A stretch of 64,000 nt of DNA, from contig QQUA01000022.1 in assembly GCA_008501825.1 (NCBI GenBank), positions 149,225 to 213,224 on the forward strand. Reading direction: 5' to 3'. This stretch comes from Planctomycetota bacterium (GTDB lineage: Bacteria; Planctomycetota; UBA1135). This document shows positions 54,666 through 63,816 of the stretch, piece after piece. The translations under genes were made by a program, and so were the position numbers. Under the pieces are notes generated by a model. That model did no database searches. It saw nothing but the letters and a program-made list of their open reading frames with translations, and was not told the origin of the DNA. Position 1 is the stretch's first letter, and every line of letters begins with the position of its first letter.

Positions 54666-57600
54666 CTACAGGCTCACAGGAACTTCAAGGCTTTCCTTTC
54701 CTCCTTGCTCACTTCGGGCTCCCTGGCCAAACAGGGAGTAAAGCGCAGGAAGGACCATTAGAGTCAAAATATGATCGGTGATCACACCACCGATCACCAC
54801 CGTGGCCAAAGGCCGTTGCACCTCGGCACCTACGTTGGTGTTCAATGCCATGGGAACGAAGCCCAAAGCAGCCACCAAAGCCGTCATCAGGATCGGGCGA
54901 AGCCGTAACAGACGGGTTTCCTCGATCGCGTCCATCAGCGACCGGCCTTCATGATCGATCTTGCGGCGAATGGTGGAAATGAGCACCAAACCGTTAAGAA
55001 CGGAAACTCCTGAAACCGCCACGAAACCGACGCCGGCGGAAATGGTAAACGGCATGTCCCGCACCCACAGGGCAAGCACTCCTCCAAGTGCGGCGAACGG
55101 GGCGCCGGTACCAATCATGAGAGCATCTCGAATCGAACCGGTGCTCATATACAACAGGAATAAGATCGCCAAAAGAGCCAAGGGAACGATGATCATCAAG
55201 CGTTCATTGGCGCGCTGAAGGTGTTCGAATTGGCCGCCGAGCCTCATGAAATATCCCGCCGGCCAATCCACCTCGGTCGCCAAGCGGCTTTCCGCTTCGG
55301 CAACGAAAGAAGCGAGATCTCGATCCCGAACGTTGGCTTGAACCACCACTCGGCGCTTTTGCCATTCTCGAGTGATGGTGGAGGGCCCTTCGACCTCCCG
55401 AAATTCCACCAGTTCGGTAATGGGGATGCGCTCACCGGAGGAAGTAGGCACCCAAATCTTTCGAACCGCCGCCGGATTGTCCCGGTATTTCTCCGCCAGC
55501 CGAAGCACTAGATCGAAACGTCGTTGGAATTCTCGAACCTCCCCCACCTTGATTTCGCCTAGAGCTTCGACCAAAGCCAATACTTGTTGAGCCGGAATGC
55601 CGTGGCGTGCCAACGCAGCTCTTTTCACTTCCACTTCAAGCACCGGTTGACCAGTGATTTGTTCAGCAGCCACGTCGCTGGCCCCCGGAATTGTCTCCAG
55701 GATCGCCGACACTTCCTCAGCTTTGGTCTTTAACACATCAAGGTCGTCGCCGAAAATCTTGACCCCGAGGTCGGCGCGGATACCGGCGGTCATCTCATTG
55801 ACCCGCATCTCGATCGGTTGGGTGAAAACCGCCCGCATTCCCGGCATACCCTTCAAAGCTTGATCCAAGCCGGCGGCAAGTTCCTCCTGGGTGGTGGCTT
55901 TACTCCAATTTTCCCGTGGGTTCAGAGTGATGAAAACGTCTGAAACCTCCAAGCCCATGGGATCGGTCGCCACTTGTGCGGTACCGGTTCGGGTCCAGAC
56001 GTCCCGCACCTCATCGGGGTAACTTTCCCGAATCAGTTGTTCGATCTTGGTGCCGTATCGGACCGATTCTTCAAGGGCAACGCCGGACAGGCGCACCGTG
56101 TTCACCACGATGGCTTCCTCATAAAGCCGAGGAATGAACGTGCTGCCCAGATGGGTCGCCAAAACGCCCCCCGCTACCAAAGCGGCTCCCCCGAGAGCGA
56201 TCACGGTCCAGCGAAAACGCATGGCCCATCGAATCAAGGGTCGATAAAGCCACTGGGCCGCTCGAACCACGATGTTTTCCCTTTCGTTTCCCCTGGTCCG
56301 CAAGCCGAGACTTGCCAGCACTGGAATTAGGGTCAGGGAAAACACCAGGGAACCGGCCAGGGCAAAGATCACGGTCAGGGCCATCGGCCGGAAAAGGCGC
56401 CCCTCGACTCCTTCCAACAACAGAATGGGAACATAAACGATGAGGATGATGAGCTCGCCGAACATGGTCGGCTTGCGAACCTCGAGGGTGGCCTCGCGGA
56501 CGATGTCTACCTTTGACCGGCTTCCTCCTTCGATCCCGATTCGGCGAGCACAATTCTCGATGATGATCACCGAACTATCGATCACCAAGCCAAAATCGAT
56601 AGCCCCAAGACTTAAAAGACTGGCCGCCACTCCAAATCGAAGCATGGCACTGAAAGAGAAAAACATCGCCAACGGAATGGCCGTGGCGACAATCAACCCC
56701 GCACGCAAATTGCCGAGAAAGACGAACAGGACCGCCACCACCAAAAGGGCTCCTTCCAGCAGGTTTTCGCGGACCGTGGCGATGACCCGATCAACCAGCT
56801 CGGTCCGGTCGTAAAGCACCCGCACGTCCACCCCATCCGGCAAACTTTCCTTAGCCTGTTGCAACCGCTGGCGTAGTTGAGTGGTGACTTCGTGACTGTT
56901 GCCGCCCATCAGCATGAAGCCAAGCCCGAGAACCACTTCACCTTCGCCGTTTGCGGTGACGGCGCCCCGCCGAATCTGATGCCCCTCTTCGACCCGAGCC
57001 ACGTGGCCAACGGTCACCGGCACGCCTTGGTGTGCGGTCACCACGATGGCTTCAAGTTCCGCAATATTTCTGGCCAATCCAAGCCCATGAACCAGGTGAA
57101 GTTCGCCAGCATCCACCAAGACACCGCCGCCGACGTTCTCGTTGTTCTGAAGCAGAGCCTCGATCACCTGGTCGAGAGACAGCTCATATTTGAGCAAGGA
57201 TTGGGGATCGACCACGACTTGAAATTGCCGCTTGCGCCCTCCCCAGGTGTTGATTTCGGCAACCCCGGGAACCGTCAAGAGCTGAGGGCGCAAGACCCAA
57301 TCGTGGAGAGTCGTCAGTTCGCTCAAACTGGTGTTTTCGCCTGAAATGACGTAGTGAAGCACCTCTCCCAATCCAGTCGCCACCGGTCCCAATTCCGGCC
57401 TTGGCAAATTCTGAGGAATTTCCGCCGATTGCAAGCGCTCATGAATCAGTTGCCGGGCGAAATAAACATCGGTCCCGTCTTCGAAAATAGCTACCACTTG
57501 CGAAAGACCGAACTTAGATACGGAACGAACCTCAACCAAGCCGGGAAGGCCGCCGATGGCCTGTTCCAATGGGAAAGTAACTTGCTGCTCGATCTCGGTC

Positions 57601-57773
57601 GGGTTCAGGGAAGGGGCATGTGTATTGACTTGAACCTGAACCGGAGTGGTGTCCGGAAAGGCATCGAGAGGCAGGCTGATCATCGACCAAAGGCCAAGCC
57701 CGATGAAAGCGGCAGAAGCGACCAGCACAACCAAGCGGTTGCGCAGCGACCACGAGACGATGGCTTCGAACAC
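54666..57773 (-). CDS. Heavy-metal RND efflux permease (CusA/CzcA-like)
   Basis: The 1035-residue pump has the CzcA-type start MFEAIVSWSLRNRLVVLVASA, DAFPDTTPVQVQVNTHAPSLNPTEIEQQVTFPLE, and the HME signature AIDFGLVIDSSVIIIEN in TM4. The C-terminal helices include GVSVLNGLVLISTI and ILMTALVAALGFVPMALNTNVGAEVQRPLATVVIGGVITDH. GTG start with GAGG upstream. It is the third structural gene of OMF-MFP-RND. Cation specificity (Cu/Ag versus Zn/Co/Cd) cannot be settled from sequence. Confidence 0.94.
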   Translation of the reverse strand: MFEAIVSWSLRNRLVVLVASAAFIGLGLWSMISLPLDAFPDTTPVQVQVNTHAPSLNPTEIEQQVTFPLEQAIGGLPGLVEVRSVSKFGLSQVVAIFEDGTDVYFARQLIHERLQSAEIPQNLPRPELGPVATGLGEVLHYVISGENTSLSELTTLHDWVLRPQLLTVPGVAEINTWGGRKRQFQVVVDPQSLLKYELSLDQVIEALLQNNENVGGGVLVDAGELHLVHGLGLARNIAELEAIVVTAHQGVPVTVGHVARVEEGHQIRRGAVTANGEGEVVLGLGFMLMGGNSHEVTTQLRQRLQQAKESLPDGVDVRVLYDRTELVDRVIATVRENLLEGALLVVAVLFVFLGNLRAGLIVATAIPLAMFFSFSAMLRFGVAASLLSLGAIDFGLVIDSSVIIIENCARRIGIEGGSRSKVDIVREATLEVRKPTMFGELIILIVYVPILLLEGVEGRLFRPMALTVIFALAGSLVFSLTLIPVLASLGLRTRGNERENIVVRAAQWLYRPLIRWAMRFRWTVIALGGAALVAGGVLATHLGSTFIPRLYEEAIVVNTVRLSGVALEESVRYGTKIEQLIRESYPDEVRDVWTRTGTAQVATDPMGLEVSDVFITLNPRENWSKATTQEELAAGLDQALKGMPGMRAVFTQPIEMRVNEMTAGIRADLGVKIFGDDLDVLKTKAEEVSAILETIPGASDVAAEQITGQPVLEVEVKRAALARHGIPAQQVLALVEALGEIKVGEVREFQRRFDLVLRLAEKYRDNPAAVRKIWVPTSSGERIPITELVEFREVEGPSTITREWQKRRVVVQANVRDRDLASFVAEAESRLATEVDWPAGYFMRLGGQFEHLQRANERLMIIVPLALLAILFLLYMSTGSIRDALMIGTGAPFAALGGVLALWVRDMPFTISAGVGFVAVSGVSVLNGLVLISTIRRKIDHEGRSLMDAIEETRLLRLRPILMTALVAALGFVPMALNTNVGAEVQRPLATVVIGGVITDHILTLMVLPALYSLFGQGARSEQGGKESLEVPVSL

Positions 57774-57789
57774 GGGGGCCTCTACTGGG

Positions 57790-59586
57790 TCACTCTTGGC
57801 TCAGGTAATCCACATCACAACAACCGGCGCCGATGCTTTCCTTTTTGAGTTCAGTTTTCAATAGAAAGCTGCCTTGGGTGACGACCAGCTCCCCACCATT
57901 TAAACCGCGCGAAACCTCGTAATACTCACCGGCGTCATAACCGAGGAGTAGCTTGCGGGGTACGAACTCAGTTTCGTTGCGGCGAACGAAGGCGACGTTG
58001 CAACAGCCTTCCCACTGCACGGCAGATTTGGGAATCATGATGGCTTCGCCGTCGTCCCGAGTGACAATGCGAGCGGTTCCAAATCCCCGAGCTCGAAGCC
58101 AACCATCGGCGTTATCGATTTCGGCTCTTACCTTAATGGTCCGGGTTCGCGGATCCACCTGGGTACTGATCCAAGTGACTATGCCGCCGAAGGTTTGGTC
58201 CTCCTGGCCGTCGAGGACCAACAAGACGGCTTGCCCCTTGGCGACATGGCGGATGGCAGCGGCATCCACGTCGAGCATAGCCCACATCTTTGAAGTATCG
58301 GCAAGGCTTAGCACCGGCGAGTTTTCGTCGGCCCGTTCTCCTACTACGGCCGAAAGCTCGACCACCACTCCGGCAAAGGGAGCGGTTAAATAGAGCAGGG
58401 ATGAAGTATCGCTCCGTTCCTGGACCTGCTGAATCTGCTCTTCGGTCAAACCGAGGTTGCGCAACTTTTGTTGGGCTGCCTGCAGGGCAATCCGACTTTC
58501 CACCAGCCTGGTCTCCGCTTCCAAAGCCTCCCGCTGGGTGGATAGCTGTTTATTCAGCAGCACTTTTTCTTGAGCCGAATTCCTTTCCCAAAGTTGAACC
58601 TGAGCCTCGGCTTGCAACAAAGCGGATTTGGCGGTTCCCAAAGCCGCCGAATCCACTACTGCCACGACTTCACCAGGGCCAACCTCTTGGCCAAGATCAC
58701 ACCGCACCTCCGAAATGATTCCCGGCGCCCGAGGCCCCAGGCGGGCATGCCGACGAGCGTCGTATTTCACTTCCGCCGGAGCTTCCAAGGTTCGGCGCAA
58801 TTTGGAAACCTCAACGGGGGCGAAATCTAGTCCGGCTTTTTGGGCCATGTCCGGCTGGGAAAGTCGAATCAAACTTTGTTCCGTTGCGCAACTCAAAGCC
58901 GGTTGGCGGTGGATGCGCGGCACCGACTGAATGGAGACTTCTATCCCCTCTTCGCTGGAATGAGGAGAGGACGCCGTCGAAGAGGCCTCGGAGGATTCGA
59001 ATTCCGCCCAACGTTGCAGAGTCCCCGGGTTGCATAGTTCACAATGGGATTCCGGAAGGCCATGGCCCTGACACCAATCCCCTTCGGTCCGGAAGGCTTC
59101 CTCCAAATCGTCCCGGCAACGAGTACAAACGGCTTCCGGCACCCCGTGTCCTCGGCAAAAGCCCATCGATTCCAGCAACTCGGGGAAACAAAATGGACAG
59201 GATAGAACGGTGTGTTTGGCACAAGGATCCGAAGCGCTCACCGGCTCTGCTTTGGGCTTCCAGCGTTCCAAGATTCCCGGGTTGCATAGTTCACAATGGG
59301 ATTCCGGAAGGCCATGGCCCTGGCACCAATCCCCCTCGGCTCGGAAGGCTTCCTCCAAATCGTCTCGGCAACGAGTACAAACGGCTTCCGGCACTCCGTG
59401 TCCTCGGCAAAAGCCCATCGATTCCAGTAACTCGGGAGAACAAAACGGGCATTGAACCACGCTGTGGGTTTCGCAGCCGCCTGCCTGGGAAGTGGGTTGG
59501 TCCCCAAAGAACCGAAGATAGCCGTAGCCTGCAGCGCTGAGCATCATGACCGTCCCAACGAAAAAGATCCACGGCTTAGCTTTCAT
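57790..59586 (-). CDS. Heavy-metal RND membrane fusion protein with duplicated Cys/His-rich N-terminal module
   Basis: The product is 598 residues from ATG 59586, with GAGGAAG upstream. A single N-terminal hydrophobic anchor is followed by two tandem 84-residue modules (about 38-104 and 122-188), each with nine Cys and four His. The pattern is CxxH, CPFC, CRGHGVPEAVCTRCRDDLEEAF, CQGHGLPESHCELC. A normal CusB-like body follows: PAEVKYDARRHARLGPRAPG, hairpin helices, LTAPFAGVVVEL, and VRAEIDNADGWLRARGFGTARI. The modules could bind metal ions. Their DNA repeats with a 252-base period. It sits between the OMF and RND genes. Confidence 0.88.
   Translation of the reverse strand: MKAKPWIFFVGTVMMLSAAGYGYLRFFGDQPTSQAGGCETHSVVQCPFCSPELLESMGFCRGHGVPEAVCTRCRDDLEEAFRAEGDWCQGHGLPESHCELCNPGILERWKPKAEPVSASDPCAKHTVLSCPFCFPELLESMGFCRGHGVPEAVCTRCRDDLEEAFRTEGDWCQGHGLPESHCELCNPGTLQRWAEFESSEASSTASSPHSSEEGIEVSIQSVPRIHRQPALSCATEQSLIRLSQPDMAQKAGLDFAPVEVSKLRRTLEAPAEVKYDARRHARLGPRAPGIISEVRCDLGQEVGPGEVVAVVDSAALGTAKSALLQAEAQVQLWERNSAQEKVLLNKQLSTQREALEAETRLVESRIALQAAQQKLRNLGLTEEQIQQVQERSDTSSLLYLTAPFAGVVVELSAVVGERADENSPVLSLADTSKMWAMLDVDAAAIRHVAKGQAVLLVLDGQEDQTFGGIVTWISTQVDPRTRTIKVRAEIDNADGWLRARGFGTARIVTRDDGEAIMIPKSAVQWEGCCNVAFVRRNETEFVPRKLLLGYDAGEYYEVSRGLNGGELVVTQGSFLLKTELKKESIGAGCCDVDYLSQE
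59013..59468 (-). repeat. Tandem 252-base direct repeat in the MFP gene
   Basis: Bases from about 59013 and from about 59265 match at an offset of 252 over roughly 200 bases with few changes, for example GGTTGCATAGTTC at 59028-59040 and 59280-59292. The repeat encodes the duplicated Cys/His module, indicating a recent in-frame tandem duplication. Confidence 0.85.
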
Positions 59587-59588
59587 GT

Positions 59589-61019
59589 TCACTTCCTCGC
59601 TTGATTCAACTCCGCCTGAAACAACTCTTCCCTAGGAATTCCAACGGCACGTTCCAAATCGGAAACGGCCACTGCGGCTTTCCCGAGCCGAACAAGAAGC
59701 CTTTGGCGGGCCGATAGTAACTTCCGCTGAGCTTCAATCACCGGCAGGATGGTCGCCTTGCCCGCTTGATAGCTCTGTTGGGAAAGCTCCACCGCCTCCT
59801 GGGCCAACAATACCTGATCGCCATAAAGATCAACGGCGTCCCATTGGGCTTGGCTTTGGGCATAGGCGGAAGCCACCTCTTCGGTTGCAGAAATTCTCAC
59901 CGCCCGAAGCAGGGCTTCCTGTTGAGCCAAGGCTTCCTCGGCCTTGGCAATCTGAGCCTGGTTCTGATCGAAAATCGGGATTTCCAGGCGAACAGCGGGC
60001 CCTAATGCCCAATCGTCCTCTCGTTCGCCTTCGATTCCACCTTGGAGGCTTTTAAACACCAAACCCGACTGACGGCGCAATTCTTCTTCCGCCTGCTGCA
60101 GACGGGCGGTGGCGGCTCGGATGTCGAGACGGCGTATCCCAGCCAGCTTCTGCAATGCTTGAAGCTCAGGCAAGCTGTGAGATGAATCGGGAAATTCGCC
60201 AACCAGGTGAAGATCCGGCGGCGTCTTGGCATAGCCCAGCAAGGCGACAAAGCGACGTCGTTTCTGCCCAACCTGAAGTTCAGCATCGCGCAAGGCGATC
60301 TCGGCGTCGAACAATTCCAGGTCGACCAAGTTTTTGTCGATGGCGGTGGCTGCCGCAACCTGCAATCGGGCACTTACAAGCTCGACCAAACGAGCGGCAA
60401 ATTCTCGATTCTCCTGAGCCATGCTCCATTGACGTTCCGCCGCCAAAACTTCCCAGTATGCGCGACGTAGATCGCCGGCGAGTTGCACCGCCGCATGGGC
60501 CAACTCGAATACCGATCGTTCCAAGGCTTGCTGAGCTACAGCACTTCGAGCCGGAATCTGCCAGAGGTCTGCCAACCCAGTGGACAAAGCCCCTTCGACT
60601 TGAGTACGGCCGCCGTCCAGCGGAAATCGCAAGGCCGCGGCCAGGGAAGGATTGGAGAGTAGACCGGCTTGGACTCGATCGGCTTTGGCCAAGCCGACGT
60701 TCCGGAAAGCTGCCTGAAGCAGGGGATTGCGCAGAAGACCGAGTTCGACCGCTTCTCGAAGTTCCAAACCATCGGCCAGCAGTTCTCCCTCTCGCTTGGA
60801 AAGGCTTTCCGCCTCATCCGGATGGTAAACCTGGTCAACGCCGGTGGCCGAACGAATTTCAGCGACTGCCCGGTCGTAATCGGGAGAGGGATCCACCGAG
60901 GCACAGCCGTTCAAAACTGCCGCCCCATGGATGACTACGGCGATGAGGGAAACCAGGTTCGATTTGAAGGCTCTCATGCGACCCGAGCTTCGATGAGCCC
61001 TTCCCTTCATGAAGGTCAT
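59589..61019 (-). CDS. TolC/CusC-family outer-membrane efflux lipoprotein
   Basis: The 476-residue product has an N-terminal lipobox (LNGC, Cys39 from ATG 61019). ATG 60977 gives a shorter and perhaps truer signal peptide. Two OEP repeats of long coiled helices follow (LELREAVELGLLRNPLLQAAFRNVGLAKADRVQAGLLSNPSL; AEEALAQQEALLRAVRISATEEVASAYAQSQAQWDAVD; QSYQAGKATILPVIEAQRKLLSARQRLL). It is the outer-membrane channel for the CusBA-like pair. Its stop overlaps the upstream in-frame GTG of the next gene. Confidence 0.9.
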   Translation of the reverse strand: MTFMKGRAHRSSGRMRAFKSNLVSLIAVVIHGAAVLNGCASVDPSPDYDRAVAEIRSATGVDQVYHPDEAESLSKREGELLADGLELREAVELGLLRNPLLQAAFRNVGLAKADRVQAGLLSNPSLAAALRFPLDGGRTQVEGALSTGLADLWQIPARSAVAQQALERSVFELAHAAVQLAGDLRRAYWEVLAAERQWSMAQENREFAARLVELVSARLQVAAATAIDKNLVDLELFDAEIALRDAELQVGQKRRRFVALLGYAKTPPDLHLVGEFPDSSHSLPELQALQKLAGIRRLDIRAATARLQQAEEELRRQSGLVFKSLQGGIEGEREDDWALGPAVRLEIPIFDQNQAQIAKAEEALAQQEALLRAVRISATEEVASAYAQSQAQWDAVDLYGDQVLLAQEAVELSQQSYQAGKATILPVIEAQRKLLSARQRLLVRLGKAAVAVSDLERAVGIPREELFQAELNQARK

Positions 61020-61078
61020 CGAAACATGAGCTAATAGGATAAAGGATCGGAGAAGCGGCGGAATGAGAGTTGGGCCGG

Positions 61079-61477
61079 TTACGGGCTTTGCGAATCTTCC
61101 GAATGTACGCCCCGGTCTCCCAATTCCAGGGTCAAATCGCCTCGCAGAAGGGATACTTCCTCGGCCAGTTGTTGCAAACGAACCATGGCCAGCTCCACCT
61201 CGTTTTGAGGCGACGCCGCACTCAGGTGGACCATGCCGGACCGAAGCTCTTCGATCCGGCTGGTCAAATGGCCGACCCTGGCAGAGAAGCTTTCTCGCCG
61301 GCTGTCGTGGAGGAACCGTTCCACGTCCTCAGCAATGCCTTCAAGGTCTTGCTCGGATCGGGCAAGTTCCCAGGCCAATCCTTCTTCTACAGCCCACCAG
61401 CGCTCCTCCCGAGTGGTGTCGGCTTGGCAGCTCATCCCGAGAGCAAAAAACAAAAGCCAGCAGGCGGTGGTTTTCAT
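61079..61477 (-). CDS. Small coiled-coil lipoprotein, unknown
   Basis: The 132-residue product has a lipobox (FALGMSC, Cys17), followed by a highly charged helical region with heptad-like leucines (ELARSEQDLEGIAEDVERFL, LTSRIEELRSGMVHLS, VRLQQLAEEVSLLRGDLTLEL). It lies between the M56 and OMF genes on the same strand, with 58-68 base gaps. It is probably an envelope accessory of the efflux or sensing system. No family recognised. Confidence 0.6.
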   Translation of the reverse strand: MKTTACWLLFFALGMSCQADTTREERWWAVEEGLAWELARSEQDLEGIAEDVERFLHDSRRESFSARVGHLTSRIEELRSGMVHLSAASPQNEVELAMVRLQQLAEEVSLLRGDLTLELGDRGVHSEDSQSP

Positions 61478-61545
61478 AGGCTTCAGTACGTCAGGATTGT
61501 CGGAAGACGCTGGGCTTTCGGTGGAATTGGATTCCCGAATGCCTC

Positions 61546-63207
61546 CTATTTCTCTTCGATTTGAGCCTTCAAACGTTGGACTTCTAATCGCAACTTCTCC
61601 ACCATATCCTGGAGTTCTTGAATTCTTTTCATCCGAGCCTCGACGGAATGGTTGCGAGAAGTAACCGAGCTCTTGAAGAACCCATCGTCCACTCGAGCCG
61701 GCGCATTTCCAAAACGTTCGTCCAAAGTGGGAAACCGAGCTGATAAGGACGTGGAAACGATTTTCTCGGGAGGAAGATCGGTTTGCTCGGGCAGGTCGAG
61801 GAAAAATCCATCGCCTTGCGGAGGCTGTTTTTGGCCGAATAAGCCATCGAGCTTTGGAAGCTTATCCTGAAAAAGAGCGGACGGACTTCTTCCCTTGGAA
61901 ATGGCCAGTTTCTGTTGGGTGTTCTGCTCGCTGCGCGAGCTTAAAACCATTCGGACCTTCCGCTCCCCATTGGCATTCGGCTTACCGATGTTCAAGTTTT
62001 GAATCTCGAGTCCGAGATCGCCCAATTGGCACAAAAGGCGGCCCACTCCTTCGCTCCCGCGAACGACCGTGTGAATCACGGTTTGTTCATGAGCCGGTTG
62101 ATCTTGAGGGAGCTCCTGGGCGGAAGCCGGTCGGCCCACGGCAAAAGTAACGCAGGCCAAGGCTGCCGCGCTCAGGAAACCGTGAGTCACGATTTGGAAC
62201 AGAGAAAGGCGAGTTCGAAGGAAGTCAGGTCGCATCAGCAGGGTCCTCATTCTTTGGTAGAACAATCCATCGTGGTCTTCTGGGGCGGCAAGCGCCGAAA
62301 GAGGTAGGTATTTCGATGACCTCGTCCAACCCCCGGCAAAACGCAGTTGCTCCGCCATGGAAATCAGTTGTTCGACGTATCGTGCCTTGCCGACTCGGGA
62401 CGCCGCCCGATCGTCGGCCAGGAGTTCGGCTGCACTGCGTTGCACCCGAGCCAACCACCAATACAGTGGATGGGCAAAAAGTAACACCGAACAGGCGGCC
62501 ATGAGTTGGCGCCAGCGAAGATGGCCAAGCTCTAGGTGAGCGAATTCATGTTCCACCACGCTCCGTAGCACCGGGGTGTTTTGAGTTTGAATCAGGCCTT
62601 TCGGCAAAATCACATAAGCCTGTCGAGTCCCAAAACACATGGGCCGAAGGCTGCTCCCGCACTGCAAGATCTGCGTGTTGTTTCGCTTGGGCAACGCGGA
62701 TTCCAACCAAGCCGGCAATCGAGCGGCACGGTTTCGCAAGCGGGCAAGAAAAATGGCACACGCCAACAAATAAAGCGCCACGACCAGTGCCATGGTCAGA
62801 AAGGCGATCGCCAATATCCGAGACGGCCTTCTCGGTTCGGAAATGGAAACTCCGGGACTGGCCCATCGATCAACCTCGGTGGAAAGGGAAGCCAAAGCGG
62901 CTGCCGGCCAGGTCTCTGCAAGATCGGCCCCGTGATCCGGCATGTCGAGTTCTACAATCGGAACGGGCTTGGATACTGGCGGTTGCACCGTGAACCAAGC
63001 GCTCCATTGACCGACTGGCCCGGGTAAAGGCAGGAGCACCAATAGGAAAGCCAAAGCGGCACCGATGATGCCGAATTCCGCCGCCCGTTCCCGGTGCAAG
63101 GGATTTCGGCTGAGCATCGCGATCAAGGCTCCCAGGCCCAGCATGGCGGTCACGGCGAACGCAACCGCGATCCCTTGCCGAACCAGGAGGTCGAACAACG
63201 GGTTCAC
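61546..63207 (-). CDS. M56 (BlaR1-like) membrane metallopeptidase, second copy
   Basis: The 553-residue product has membrane helices at about 10-32, 45-62, 130-155, 235-250 and 340-360. The zinc site is HEFAH (H220, E221, H224) and AAELLADDRAA supplies the distal acidic residues. The ~190-residue periplasmic tail ends in a coiled coil (MKRIQELQDMVEKLRLEVQRLKAQIEEK) and has no penicillin-binding domain. GTG start overlaps the BlaI stop by 4 bases. Presumed role: signal-dependent inactivation of the coupled repressor. Its position upstream of metal-efflux genes suggests a metal or envelope signal (inference). Confidence 0.85.
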   Translation of the reverse strand: MNPLFDLLVRQGIAVAFAVTAMLGLGALIAMLSRNPLHRERAAEFGIIGAALAFLLVLLPLPGPVGQWSAWFTVQPPVSKPVPIVELDMPDHGADLAETWPAAALASLSTEVDRWASPGVSISEPRRPSRILAIAFLTMALVVALYLLACAIFLARLRNRAARLPAWLESALPKRNNTQILQCGSSLRPMCFGTRQAYVILPKGLIQTQNTPVLRSVVEHEFAHLELGHLRWRQLMAACSVLLFAHPLYWWLARVQRSAAELLADDRAASRVGKARYVEQLISMAEQLRFAGGWTRSSKYLPLSALAAPEDHDGLFYQRMRTLLMRPDFLRTRLSLFQIVTHGFLSAAALACVTFAVGRPASAQELPQDQPAHEQTVIHTVVRGSEGVGRLLCQLGDLGLEIQNLNIGKPNANGERKVRMVLSSRSEQNTQQKLAISKGRSPSALFQDKLPKLDGLFGQKQPPQGDGFFLDLPEQTDLPPEKIVSTSLSARFPTLDERFGNAPARVDDGFFKSSVTSRNHSVEARMKRIQELQDMVEKLRLEVQRLKAQIEEK

Positions 63208-63590
63208 TCCTTTCCCCTCTTTTCCAAGTCGGCAAGGAGTTCCCGCAAGCGAGCGAGTTCATCTTCCGAAGGCGGCTTCAAACGCACCGCCCCTTCCACC
63301 AGCTTGTCCACCGCCCCGTCGTAGACCCGTTGAAGAACTCGATCCAACAGTCGCAATCGGGTGGGATCGGGTTGCACCAGGGGGCGATATACGTGGCTTC
63401 GTCCTTCCACCCGGAAGGTCACCAATCCCTTATCCGTCATGGTGCGCAAAAAGGCCTGCACGGTGGCTTGGACGATTTGGCGTCGATCCCGCAATTCCTC
63501 ATAGATTTCGCGAACCGAGGCTTCTTGTTTCAGCCAGAGAACTTGCAAGATCTCCAGCTCACGTTCGGTAGGTGCAGGGGTGTTGGTCAT
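63204..63590 (-). CDS. BlaI/MecI/CopY family repressor, second copy
   Basis: The product is 128 residues from ATG 63590; a GTG at 63614 is possible but only 12 bases from the predicted transcription start. The winged helix is PTERELEILQVLWLKQEASVREIYEELRDRRQIVQATVQAFLRTMTDKGLVTFRVEGRSHVYRPL, followed by a dimerisation region. It is the head of a minus-strand unit with M56 and efflux genes. Two copies of a 10-base palindrome lie just upstream. Confidence 0.88.
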   Translation of the reverse strand: MTNTPAPTERELEILQVLWLKQEASVREIYEELRDRRQIVQATVQAFLRTMTDKGLVTFRVEGRSHVYRPLVQPDPTRLRLLDRVLQRVYDGAVDKLVEGAVRLKPPSEDELARLRELLADLEKRGKE

Positions 63591-63618
63591 GGTGCTAGCC
63601 GCTGGGCGCCCCACCCTT

Positions 63619-63661
63619 GGCTCACTACGCGTAGATTACTACGCGTAGCGAGCCCAGTCAA
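63619..63661 (-). promoter_or_regulatory. Twin palindromic BlaI-type operator in the promoter of the efflux cluster
   Basis: CTACGCGTAG occurs at 63625-63634 and 63639-63648, separated by ATTA. Flanking GGCTC (63619-63623) and GAGCC (63650-63654) make the whole 36 bases an imperfect palindrome. On the minus strand -35-like TTGACT (63656-63661) and -10-like TAATCT (63633-63638) are 17 bases apart, so one copy lies in the spacer and one just downstream of the -10. This is a strong candidate repressor site. Confidence 0.7.
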
Positions 63662-63816
63662 TCCCCGACTTCAGCACAGATCGGTGCCGGCACCGAACCG
63701 AAGCCTTTTCCCCTTTCTGTGAATAGAGTTATGGTCGCAATCGGCTGATCCATGGAGACTGCGGCTTTGAGGAATCCCTGCTTCCAATTGCCGACCACAC
63801 CTGAAACTGGCACAAA

